From the IMG/VR virus record IMGVR_UViG_3300032286_001377, positions 51,552 to 115,551 of that record: DNA of 64,000 bases; one strand, written 5' to 3'. Below the pieces are notes generated by a model, which did no database searches, was not told where the DNA came from, and was given only the letters and a program-made list of their open reading frames with translations. Positions 55,541 to 62,611 of the stretch are shown piece by piece; the stretch's first letter is position 1; each line of letters begins with the position of its first letter. The position numbers and the translations under genes are program-made. Origin of the DNA: a virus.

Positions 55541-56407
55541 ATTTTGATTCTCCTTGGAATTAATAATGTCAGAATCTTCATTAGATAGTAATGAATCAGT
55601 CTTATGAATGTCACTTTCGCTCTCATGTAGAGCCAAAGCGCTCAGGAAAGCGCCCTTCAAATGAAGATAAGTTGGCTTAGATTCTTTTTTCTTCATATCC
55701 TTAAGAACAGACGTATTGTCCTCTACTGAGGTAATATCTTCCGTTTCCATATGAAGTATAAATGCAGCGCTTTTTGCAACCCAATCGCTATGAGCAATTT
55801 CAGAACCGCCATCACTAGCTAATTTGGTTGACCTAACACCAGACTTGCTATCTGCTGGTAGATTTACAAAAGAATATTCTTTGAAAGAAATATCCTGCAT
55901 ATCTATATATGCGACTTTACCTTTGTAAACTTTTCCACGCTTATACTTAGCCATCTTTGGTCTACCAGAGCCATCTTCTTGAGCAAGATCTTCTCCAGAT
56001 ATAGAACAAACGGCTTTTCCAGCCCTTCCTCCAACTGAACCAGTCAAATATCTTTTATCTAAAACTTTTTGCGCGGCAACTGGATCAGTAATAGCAACTT
56101 GGAGTCGAACAAAAGATGAACCATCTGGATCTTTGTCCATTTTTGCGGCAATCACTCTGCCAATAGCTTCTGAATTAAGATCATGATTTAGTATAATTGG
56201 CTTAGGATAAGGCTCAACCCAAGATTGGAGAGCTTTCTCAAGCTCAGTAGCAGTATAATGATTATAATTTGATGTCAACCCTTCATGGATTGCGGCAATC
56301 TCGATAATAAGTCCGTGCTTGGAATTAAAAGATTCAGAAAAATCAATATTTGACTCAGTAAAATCAGGTAGTAGTACTGTAAAGCTCTCTACGAAATCTA
56401 ATGACAT
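54821..56407 (-). CDS. Prohead protease fused to scaffold
   Basis: A 528-aa protein. The N-terminal ~210 residues are the protease: ILNHDL (His75) and YLTGSVGGRAG (Ser124) fit the His/Ser positions of the assemblin/HK97-type head maturation proteases, preceded by a helix-strand core. Residues about 215-290 form a linker. Residues about 290-420 are extremely acidic (long EE/ED/SE runs) and then a helical scaffold follows (ATELMARIALLEEENTRLKS). The C-terminus ends DALMGRRKL. Fusing protease and scaffold is known in other phages (lambda C/Nu3). An internal start at 55540 could give scaffold alone. It sits between the glycosyltransferase and decoration genes. ATG 56407 has AAAGGAT upstream. Confidence 0.86.
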   Translation of the reverse strand: MSLDFVESFTVLLPDFTESNIDFSESFNSKHGLIIEIAAIHEGLTSNYNHYTATELEKALQSWVEPYPKPIILNHDLNSEAIGRVIAAKMDKDPDGSSFVRLQVAITDPVAAQKVLDKRYLTGSVGGRAGKAVCSISGEDLAQEDGSGRPKMAKYKRGKVYKGKVAYIDMQDISFKEYSFVNLPADSKSGVRSTKLASDGGSEIAHSDWVAKSAAFILHMETEDITSVEDNTSVLKDMKKKESKPTYLHLKGAFLSALALHESESDIHKTDSLLSNEDSDIINSKENQNMDDVNKDEDILAVAAGLSEDLSNIAAAAANAEESEDSTEEVVVSEEVASEEEVEESSTDNSEEADVQEDVESENAEELVESSSTEDDVQEEAQEHSDLKVEESPEHDATELMARIALLEEENTRLKSALHMTLVERVIDTKIGLGIETVEDREKLLAEHVTRTASSLADSLRDLAKMPAKTGKRISDFSSMPEITSEAETNNGEENVVTIDKVEEEAVVSPVDSLEQVLVDALMGRRKL

Positions 56408-56440
56408 TTTTTAATCCTTTAATTAAATTTAATCTCATGA

Positions 56441-56449
56441 ATAATAGTA
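56441..56449 (-). promoter_or_regulatory. Weaker copy of the TACTATTAT motif before the protease gene
   Basis: Minus-strand TACTATTAT, 33 nt before ATG 56407, in the 92-bp gap between the glycosyltransferase and protease-scaffold genes. It overlaps the end of a 9-bp inverted repeat (AAATTTGTT/AACAAATTT, 56449-56478). A promoter is possible. Confidence 0.35.
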
Positions 56450-56478
56450 AATTTGTTTTTATAACATTGAACAAATTT
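56449..56478. repeat. 9-bp inverted repeat in the protease upstream gap
   Basis: AAATTTGTT and AACAAATTT separated by 12 nt. There is no GC-rich stem or U-tract, so it is a poor terminator; it could be an operator or a minor pause site. Nothing else is seen in this gap except the motif at 56441-56449. Confidence 0.35.
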
Positions 56479-56499
56479 ATATGAATTTATAATGGATTA

Positions 56500-57279
56500 T
56501 TAAGCCTCAAGTAATTGAGGATTATAATCTTTATGGCGAGGATCTCCCTCACTCAAAAATCTTGTATACATATTTTGTGACATGATATGAGGAGCATAAA
56601 TGTATGAAGCAGAAAAAAGCTTAAACCCCTGCTTCAAGCACTCGTGCGACCAACCGACATCTTCACCTTGTTCGTGAACAATATAGTCAACATTTTGATA
56701 CACTTTTTTAGACATCATCTTAGCGGCCATAATCACATCACTTTGGAAATAGCTGCCAATTGGATAGCGCTGTTCGCGATAAGCTTTGTTGCTCCCATCC
56801 TTACGCCAAGACATGACACTTGGATACATGTCATAGATAGGTGTCATAAACATAAGTGGACTAACCGCATCAGCGCCAGACTTAATATGTGCAATTAAAA
56901 GTTCAAGAGTATTTGGATTTTCCAAAAGAATATCAGAATCTAAACTAAAATAAAAATCTGGTTCAACTTCTCTTGCAGTTTGAAGAAGGGAATTTCGCAA
57001 TGAAACCATATTTTGATATTTTGACAAAGTCCACTGCCGAGTATTTTCCTCATGTTGAAAATGAGGGATATCACTTCTTATCTTAATATTAAAATAAGGA
57101 ATTTCTTTACTTATATTTTTCCATACTTTTAGAATCTCAATAGTTGAAGTATCATCGGGAGAAACTTCAAAAACAAAACCTATATCAGATAGATCAATAG
57201 ATTGAGCTAGAATATCTCTAATCCAATGATGAATAATCCATTCACGCTTATAAAGCGGACAACCTAATAATATCTTCAT
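56500..57279 (-). CDS. GT-A-fold glycosyltransferase
   Basis: A 259-aa protein whose ATG overlaps the stop of the previous gene (ATGA). The N-terminal MKILLGCPLYKREWIIHHWI is the first strand and nucleotide-sugar loop, SLDSDILLENP near residues 111-121 is the metal-binding DxD motif, and EQGEDVGWSHECLKQGF near 204-220 matches the acidic catalytic-base/acceptor region of GT2-like enzymes. Such enzymes transfer a sugar from a nucleotide donor to a protein, lipid or glycan. It has no signal peptide or membrane segment, so it acts in the cytoplasm. It sits between portal and protease genes in the head operon, an uncommon location. Possible targets are virion proteins, the host surface or phage DNA. 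The enzyme class is strong; the acceptor is unknown. Confidence 0.82.
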   Translation of the reverse strand: MKILLGCPLYKREWIIHHWIRDILAQSIDLSDIGFVFEVSPDDTSTIEILKVWKNISKEIPYFNIKIRSDIPHFQHEENTRQWTLSKYQNMVSLRNSLLQTAREVEPDFYFSLDSDILLENPNTLELLIAHIKSGADAVSPLMFMTPIYDMYPSVMSWRKDGSNKAYREQRYPIGSYFQSDVIMAAKMMSKKVYQNVDYIVHEQGEDVGWSHECLKQGFKLFSASYIYAPHIMSQNMYTRFLSEGDPRHKDYNPQLLEA

Positions 57280-57545
57280 ACTTCAACTACTTGCTCCTCA
57301 GTAGTTTTTGTAGACTTTACTTTTGTCTTTGGAGTTGAATCATTCTTCTCAAAAGAATCTATTGATTCAATTTTAGAAGCAAGCGTGTTAACATGATCAA
57401 TTAACTCATTTAGTAGTTCCGCTAAAATATCTAAAGAAAGTCGGGTCTGACCATTATTGACCGCATTATTAAATGCTAAGTGTGCATCATCTGTCCGCGT
57501 ATTGCTAATCAAATTTTCATTAGATAACTTAAACTTAAGTGACAT
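57276..57545 (-). CDS. Small helical protein, unknown (89 aa)
   Basis: Starts at ATG 57545, one base after the portal stop (TGA, A, ATG), with AAAGGAAT upstream. The middle is a helix with heptad-like hydrophobics (LSLDILAELLNELIDHVNTLASKI), and the C-terminus is a Lys/Thr/Glu-rich tail (KTKVKSTKTTEEQ). I do not recognise a family. Tight coupling to the portal suggests a small head-associated or assembly factor, which is inference. Confidence 0.65.
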   Translation of the reverse strand: MSLKFKLSNENLISNTRTDDAHLAFNNAVNNGQTRLSLDILAELLNELIDHVNTLASKIESIDSFEKNDSTPKTKVKSTKTTEEQVVEV

Positions 57546-57546
57546 T

Positions 57547-59211
57547 TCATTCCTTTACATCATTTTCTTTTGTATAGACAACAGTATAGTCTTTTTCTAA
57601 AAGATTTTCAACAGCATGGAGTAGATTATTATCAGATCTCTTAATGTCAGGAGAGTTCTTTCTGCCCTGCTGATTCGCAGGACGAGTAGCATTTCCTACT
57701 CCTCTTCTGTTGTTTGGAAGATTTCTTTGACCAGCTGGAGCAGATTGCTGCTTATCGCCATTCTTAGCGACATCATTCATCTGCGTTTGCTGATCTACTT
57801 TAATCATTTGCTTTGCTTGAATTTCCGACTGTGCAGCACTGATATCAATCTGAACTCTGCCCTGAATTGCTGCAAAAAGTTCTTTATCATCAAAATCTGG
57901 ATCTAGACCAAGTTCAATTCTTGCCTCAGGTAAAGTAATAACAGAATTAGTATACTTTTGAATAACATGAGTTTCTTTCTTAACCTGAGTATCAACATCA
58001 ATCTCATTGAACTTAAAGTAGCATCTATCAGAAATGGAATCCTCAAGTGGATTGGTAACAGGATCAAATCCACCCTCCAATAAAAGCTCATTCAATATAT
58101 GAACTCTCACCATTTCAGAAAACATTTTTTGATACTGCTTCACTTTGTCGTAGAGTGCAGTATCCAATCTATCTGTAACAGATCTGTTGCCTCCGTTCAT
58201 AACCATCCCAAGATGGTGAGGAGCGACACCTAAACCAACAGCGACTCTTTCTTTAAAATGTTCCAAATAAGACGACGCATCAAGACCAGCTTTGCCTGAG
58301 TTTACAACATCAATATTATGACGATGAGGAAGTATTAAACCGCCCTCCGCTCGCATATTTTCAATCTCCATCGCTGCATTCGTGATCTCATCAGGTTCTG
58401 CTGGCTGTTCCGGAGTTCCAATCGTATATTTGTATAATGGAAAAAGTTCTCTATGTACAAGATTTTGGATATCTTCTTCCATCTGACGAAGAGCTATAAC
58501 ATCATCTAATACTGAACTTAAAAATGGTGTACCAAATGCTCTGCCAGTTTTTTTATCAGAATAAAAATGAACAACTCTATCCGCATTCCAGACTGGATCT
58601 TTTTCTGAAGGAGAATAAGTCGCCGGATCAGTCATCTGCTGATAAGACTTAGGTCTATTAAATTTATCTCGCAATATTCTTACTTGCTCAGTTGGAATAA
58701 GATAATAACCGACAACAGGCATGACACCATTGATCGACTCTAGTTTTGACGGAAAAAACTGAGAGATATCACCACGAGCTTTAACTATAAACGCATTTGC
58801 GAATTTAAATAACTGATCAGATACCTCAGTTAAAAAATCTAGAAAAGGCCTCTTCATTGCCATTTCCATAAAGTCTATTCTTTGATAGAGATAAGATACA
58901 GCTTCAGGATTTTCTCCAACTATCTTCCAACCCTCTTTCCAAAAGAGTTCACGATACTTAGATAAAGCTTGCTTGACATAAGAATCAGTATCAGCAGCCT
59001 GCATAATGCGGTCAAAATCAAAAGGAGAAGGTTCAAAGGTAGCTCTAGTATTATAATAGTACGTTGACCCCTGAAAACCAAGGGCCAACGCAGCTACCTT
59101 CATAATTTTATTTATAGAACTAATCTCTTCAGGATCTAAAGCTTTAGCTACTATTGTTTGATTAGGATTGTCAACTTGCCTAAAAGGTATAAAATCTGAA
59201 AATTTGGCCAT
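57547..59211 (-). CDS. Portal protein
   Basis: A 554-aa protein with GGAG before ATG 59211. The order of motifs is that of HK97-type portals: an N-terminal wing, DSYVKQALSKYRELFWKEGW, then LIPTEQVRILRDKFNRP, VVHFYSDKKTGRAFGTPFLS, and a long helix (EHFKERVAVGLGVAPHHLGM) followed by RSVTDRLDTALYDKVKQY. The last ~70 residues are Gln/Asn/Arg-rich and probably disordered. The portal is the dodecamer through which DNA enters and leaves and which starts head assembly. It is the first large gene of the head module and carries the putative late-promoter motif 17 nt before its start. No terminase gene is visible in the window. Confidence 0.93.
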   Translation of the reverse strand: MAKFSDFIPFRQVDNPNQTIVAKALDPEEISSINKIMKVAALALGFQGSTYYYNTRATFEPSPFDFDRIMQAADTDSYVKQALSKYRELFWKEGWKIVGENPEAVSYLYQRIDFMEMAMKRPFLDFLTEVSDQLFKFANAFIVKARGDISQFFPSKLESINGVMPVVGYYLIPTEQVRILRDKFNRPKSYQQMTDPATYSPSEKDPVWNADRVVHFYSDKKTGRAFGTPFLSSVLDDVIALRQMEEDIQNLVHRELFPLYKYTIGTPEQPAEPDEITNAAMEIENMRAEGGLILPHRHNIDVVNSGKAGLDASSYLEHFKERVAVGLGVAPHHLGMVMNGGNRSVTDRLDTALYDKVKQYQKMFSEMVRVHILNELLLEGGFDPVTNPLEDSISDRCYFKFNEIDVDTQVKKETHVIQKYTNSVITLPEARIELGLDPDFDDKELFAAIQGRVQIDISAAQSEIQAKQMIKVDQQTQMNDVAKNGDKQQSAPAGQRNLPNNRRGVGNATRPANQQGRKNSPDIKRSDNNLLHAVENLLEKDYTVVYTKENDVKE

Positions 59212-59228
59212 CGTTTACTCCATATAAA

Positions 59229-59244
59229 AACTATATAAATAGTA
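59229..59244 (-). promoter_or_regulatory. Putative late-promoter motif before the portal gene
   Basis: On the minus strand TACTATTTATATAGTT lies 17 nt before ATG 59211. The same 16 bases occur at the same distance before the 52787 gene. TATTTATA/TATATAG is -10-like; no -35 was convincing. It lies next to a 14-bp palindrome. A role as promoter or translational operator is inferred. Confidence 0.55.
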
Positions 59245-59256
59245 GCTTTAAAGCTA
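59243..59256. repeat. 14-bp perfect palindrome between the 63-aa and portal genes
   Basis: TAGCTTTAAAGCTA is its own reverse complement. It adjoins, and overlaps by two bases, the putative promoter motif of the portal gene. It could be an operator or a dimeric-protein site; chance is possible in AT-rich DNA. Confidence 0.5.
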
Positions 59257-59272
59257 AATTTTTATAAGTTAA

Positions 59273-59464
59273 TCAGTTCTTCTGAAGATCTGCTTTGTTA
59301 AAAGCATTCTTGATAATAAGATCTTTAACTGCTTCAAGCCAAAAAACTGTCTCAGCTTCATTGAAGTCACTCTTGTACTGCAAGTTCTGATCAGAAATCT
59401 TAATTGTAACAGTAAACTCTTTTGGCTCTTCGCTAGCTTCTGTTTCTACATTTACATCTGACAT
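59273..59464 (-). CDS. Small protein of unknown function (63 aa)
   Basis: A 63-aa frame with AAGGAG before ATG 59464; its start directly abuts the stop of the upstream 54-aa gene. The sequence has an acidic N-terminus (VETEASEEPKEFTVTIKIS) and a helical C-terminus (FWLEAVKDLIIKNAFNKADL). No family is recognised. It precedes the portal gene and belongs to the same minus-strand set. A palindrome and a promoter-like motif follow it. Confidence 0.6.
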   Translation of the reverse strand: MSDVNVETEASEEPKEFTVTIKISDQNLQYKSDFNEAETVFWLEAVKDLIIKNAFNKADLQKN

Positions 59465-59629
59465 TTAATTCTCCTTAGATAAATTTTTTATTTCTTCTTC
59501 TAGATTTTCAATTCTAGAAGTTAACTGTTTAATCATTGTCTCTTTAACAACAACTTCATTGGTCAAAAGCGTTATTTTTTGACTATAGCTTTGAATCAAT
59601 AAATTAATATCAATATCTTCTTGTTCCAT
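59465..59629 (-). CDS. Small coiled-coil protein (54 aa)
   Basis: I choose ATG 59629 (MEQEDIDINLLIQ) because AGGGGT lies 4 nt upstream; the longer reading from 59653 has no ribosome site. The product has heptad-like spacing of Leu/Ile (SQKITLLTNEVVVKETMIKQ, LTSRIENLEEEIKNLSKE) and is almost certainly a coiled coil. It is the first minus-strand gene after the divergent intergenic region and abuts the 63-aa gene. Its role is unknown; small coiled coils of this type are common near phage head genes. Confidence 0.6.
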   Translation of the reverse strand: MEQEDIDINLLIQSYSQKITLLTNEVVVKETMIKQLTSRIENLEEEIKNLSKEN

Positions 59630-59667
59630 GATACCCCTAATTAATTGTACCATATTTAATTATGATT

Positions 59668-59678
59668 TACTATTATAT
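59668..59678 (+). promoter_or_regulatory. Putative late-promoter-like motif before the plus-strand gene
   Basis: TACTATTATAT lies 19 nt before the start of the lone plus-strand gene. It matches, on the plus strand, the motif seen before several minus-strand genes. TATTAT is close to a -10 box, and no -35 box is convincing. The nearby ATAGTA makes a 6-bp inverted repeat with TACTAT (59668-59685). Confidence 0.45.
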
Positions 59679-59697
59679 CATAGTACGGAGGTAGAAA

Positions 59698-60411
59698 ATG
59701 CTCAAAGATCATTCAAGTATGGAATTACAAATCGGATATTTTCATAAAATTATAGGAATCGATGATACAAAAGGATTTTTTGGTTTTTCAAAACTTATAC
59801 AGCTACAAACAGATGATCGAAATCCATTTGAAGTTGCAAAAAGATGTGATGGAGGAAAATTTGGACCTTATGGATTTCATACTTGGAATGAACTAAGTGG
59901 AGAATGTTCTTGTGGATTGAACGAAATGCCAGATATTCATTTTGGACACCATGTAATAACAATGGAAAATTTAAAATCAGTTAGTCCAATAATAACATTT
60001 TATCCACATATAATGATTCTATATTTTGAACTTAATAATGAATTAGATGAAGAATTAAGTTGTAAAAATCCACATAGTGACTGTTGTAGGACTTTGCAGG
60101 AACTGTTTAGGCTTATAATTGAATGGCACTATGCCTATGAAATATATGGAAGCCGAGAAGAAGTAGCTATAGCTTGCCATAACGTAATTACAGATGAACT
60201 AATACCTGAAAATATTCAAAATTGGATTTTACAAACTGTCCCACCACAAAAGGTAGAACGATTTTTAATGGGAGATCAACAAGCTCGAAATAGACAAGAT
60301 ATAGAATTAATTCCAGATCTTTCTATTGAATTTGACAATTGGTTAGAAGATAAGATGCTTACTAGAGTAGAACTTGGAACTTTTGAAGAAAAGTTCAATT
60401 TTCCAACTTAG
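59698..60411 (+). CDS. Lone plus-strand Cys/His-rich protein of unknown function
   Basis: A 237-aa protein and the only plus-strand gene in the window. ATG 59698 follows GGAGG at the correct distance. Residues 50-72 contain Cys50, His61, Cys70 and Cys72 (RCDGGKFGPYGFHTW, then GECSCG), a possible zinc site; further Cys and His residues lie at 122-130 (SCKNPHSDCC). No DNA-binding or catalytic motif is certain. Its last 17 bp run convergently into the 3' end of the tail-fibre gene. A divergent promoter region separates it from the head genes. Such an isolated gene could be a regulator or host-interaction protein, or a transferred accessory gene. I do not recognise it. Confidence 0.75.
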   Translation: MLKDHSSMELQIGYFHKIIGIDDTKGFFGFSKLIQLQTDDRNPFEVAKRCDGGKFGPYGFHTWNELSGECSCGLNEMPDIHFGHHVITMENLKSVSPIITFYPHIMILYFELNNELDEELSCKNPHSDCCRTLQELFRLIIEWHYAYEIYGSREEVAIACHNVITDELIPENIQNWILQTVPPQKVERFLMGDQQARNRQDIELIPDLSIEFDNWLEDKMLTRVELGTFEEKFNFPT

Positions 60412-62494
60412 AAATTCTATGACTAAGATCTCTAACAATTGCAACTAGTGGTGCAATAAGTTTATCGTAGTTGACCGTTTCAGGAATTAGAATTGACTTA
60501 TCATTCTCGTCTTCAATTAAGTAAACAAATCTTTCATCTACTTCTAAAGCTTGTTCTGCTATAAACCCAATATTAACTATATCTTTAATGTCATTTTTGT
60601 ATTTAAAAGTTACAGGTTCAAGTTCTAATACCTTATAACATTCCTCAAGCGGAAGAGGGTAAACGTCTTTTTTATAGCGAATAGATGAACTTACCTTAGT
60701 GAATAGTCCACTAGAGTCAACGTGCACTGCAGTTGCTGATGCTGGGTTATTCCACGCATAGACAGATCTAAGAGGAACAAGATTCCCAAATGTAGCCCCA
60801 GTTGTACTAAGTTCTATCTGAGGAGAACCAGTATTTATCCTCGCAACAAAACCATTTGCTGCGCTAAGTGTAAAGTTTATTCCCGCATCATATGAAGTTG
60901 TGCTAGTCGTAAAATACAGCGTAGAGGATCCTAGTCCTACTGAATCACTTATTCTGACAACATTACTAAGATTTCTATCTATACTGATACCGGAAATTGT
61001 TCCAGTAATTTCTACATCAGAAGCTCTAACTGTACCTGGAAGTGATGAATTTAATGAAACAGTATCTAAAGAAAACGGTGCTGCTCTTCTTGCTGTTAAA
61101 GTATTAACTGTATACGCTCCAGTTGCACTGCTTGCAATTGCAAATTGATTAGCTGCAGGAACATGAGTAATTGTAGCATTAATCTTCGCATATGTTACAC
61201 TTCGTGTTGGATCTATACCGTATATACTAACTATTTGACCTACCGACCATCCATGATTAGATGCCAAAGTGTATCTTACATAACCTGCTGAGGGTGTTGC
61301 GGAAGATATTGAGTTGACTATGATCGCAGTAGTTCTTGTATTTGAACTAGGTGCACCGGATATTATGTTTCCACTTGGATCAATGTGAAGAGATCCCGCA
61401 TCCTGCCCTCCAACGTGAATTGCTCCAGTATTGTTAAGAACAAATGGTGCTGTAGCTTTATTTGCTGCAGTCGCTCCGACCCATACTTCACCAGTATTAT
61501 CTACATGGAAAGAAGTAACATCATTTCCACCGATATCAACCTGTCCATTAGATTGAACAATAAACTCTCCAGCACCTAATGACGTTCCAATATTAATTGC
61601 ACCATTATTATTGATAAAAAGTCTTGTACCGGTTGTATCACCTATCTGAACAATTCCGGTATTGGATATCTTAAATAGATTTGGGGATGTACCAATTTGG
61701 ACTGCTCCGTCACTTGCAACTTGAAATGGTCCAGTACCTGGAGATGTTCCGATATTAATTGCACCTTGATTGCTGATGAATAATCTGGTAGATCCAGTGT
61801 CTCCAATTTCAACATTACCATCACTTAATACTTGAAATTTATTAGGTGCAGTCCCGATATCAATAGTTCCTCTAACAATTGCGTTTGAAAACTCGGCGTT
61901 ACCATTACCATCGATTTGCCATCCAGAGCTACCAGCAGAATAATTAGAAGATTTCAATATTGAATTAATACCATTTAAAGTAATTGTATGTGCACCAATC
62001 GTTCCAGCTGTAATTTTAGAAGCAGTTAAGCTGCTAATATACTGCTCTGTTATTAGAGGTGTATCTTGATCAGTCTGTTGAAGAACAGTCCAAGGACCAG
62101 CGTTTCCCGTCGTATCAATAGCTCTTACTCTACCCCAATACGCCCTAACTATTGAATCTGTAGAGTTAGCAACAGAGATCGTAAAAACATTAGCTGCGGA
62201 AAAACCAGAAGAAATAGGTGTACCAGTACCAGAACTATTGTCATATAATTCATACTGGTAACGATCTAGATCGGCGTCACTATTGTAATCAAAAACAAAC
62301 ATTACTTTTTCAAAGTTTGCTAAAAGATGAAAATTTGTAATCCCATTAGGGATAGTAGAATCCTGTGGAACAGTAAATCTTACAGAATCAGAATATTCAG
62401 ATACAACGTTAATATCGGCATTCTTTGCACGCACAGTAACAAGATACTCTTTGCCGGGTCTTAAATTGTCTAATTTTTTTTTAATAATTGCCAT
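60395..62494 (-). CDS. Tail fibre with fibronectin-like N-terminus and C-terminal S74 chaperone
   Basis: A 699-aa protein. Residues 1-85 are fibronectin type III-like (LRPGKEYLVTVRAKNADINV). Residues about 170-380 are a beta-helix-like repeat region built on F-x-V-x-x-x-G-x-V-x-I-G units (IGTSPGTGPFQVASDGAVQI, LFINNNGAINIGTSLGAG). The C-terminus (SSIRYKKDV near residue 600, then IGFIAEQALEV) is the Peptidase_S74 intramolecular chaperone, which trimerises the fibre and normally cleaves itself off; the Ser and Lys of SIRYKKD are the expected catalytic pair. A receptor-binding fibre is the likely role. The gene overlaps the plus-strand gene by 17 bp at its 3' end. Domain types are clear. Confidence 0.87.
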   Translation of the reverse strand: MAIIKKKLDNLRPGKEYLVTVRAKNADINVVSEYSDSVRFTVPQDSTIPNGITNFHLLANFEKVMFVFDYNSDADLDRYQYELYDNSSGTGTPISSGFSAANVFTISVANSTDSIVRAYWGRVRAIDTTGNAGPWTVLQQTDQDTPLITEQYISSLTASKITAGTIGAHTITLNGINSILKSSNYSAGSSGWQIDGNGNAEFSNAIVRGTIDIGTAPNKFQVLSDGNVEIGDTGSTRLFISNQGAINIGTSPGTGPFQVASDGAVQIGTSPNLFKISNTGIVQIGDTTGTRLFINNNGAINIGTSLGAGEFIVQSNGQVDIGGNDVTSFHVDNTGEVWVGATAANKATAPFVLNNTGAIHVGGQDAGSLHIDPSGNIISGAPSSNTRTTAIIVNSISSATPSAGYVRYTLASNHGWSVGQIVSIYGIDPTRSVTYAKINATITHVPAANQFAIASSATGAYTVNTLTARRAAPFSLDTVSLNSSLPGTVRASDVEITGTISGISIDRNLSNVVRISDSVGLGSSTLYFTTSTTSYDAGINFTLSAANGFVARINTGSPQIELSTTGATFGNLVPLRSVYAWNNPASATAVHVDSSGLFTKVSSSIRYKKDVYPLPLEECYKVLELEPVTFKYKNDIKDIVNIGFIAEQALEVDERFVYLIEDENDKSILIPETVNYDKLIAPLVAIVRDLSHRISKLEN

Positions 62495-62559
62495 AATATT
62501 TCCAATACAATAATTTAAAAACCAAGCTAATAGTTATCTATATTTGTTTAAATTTTAAT

Positions 62560-62568
62560 ATAATAGTA
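62560..62568 (-). promoter_or_regulatory. TACTATTAT motif before the S74 fibre gene
   Basis: Minus-strand TACTATTAT in the 117-bp AT-rich gap between the two fibre genes, 65 nt before ATG 62494. The gap holds no other gene. A TTGATA box is near but its spacing is too short for a usual -35. Confidence 0.35.
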
Positions 62569-62611
62569 TTCAACTATCAATTAGATTTATATAAAGATAT
62601 AACAAACATAA

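Noticed and set aside
62495-62611. The AT-rich gap between the fibre genes as a replication origin.
   Set aside because: There are no iterons or defined repeats; only the TACTATTAT motif stands out.
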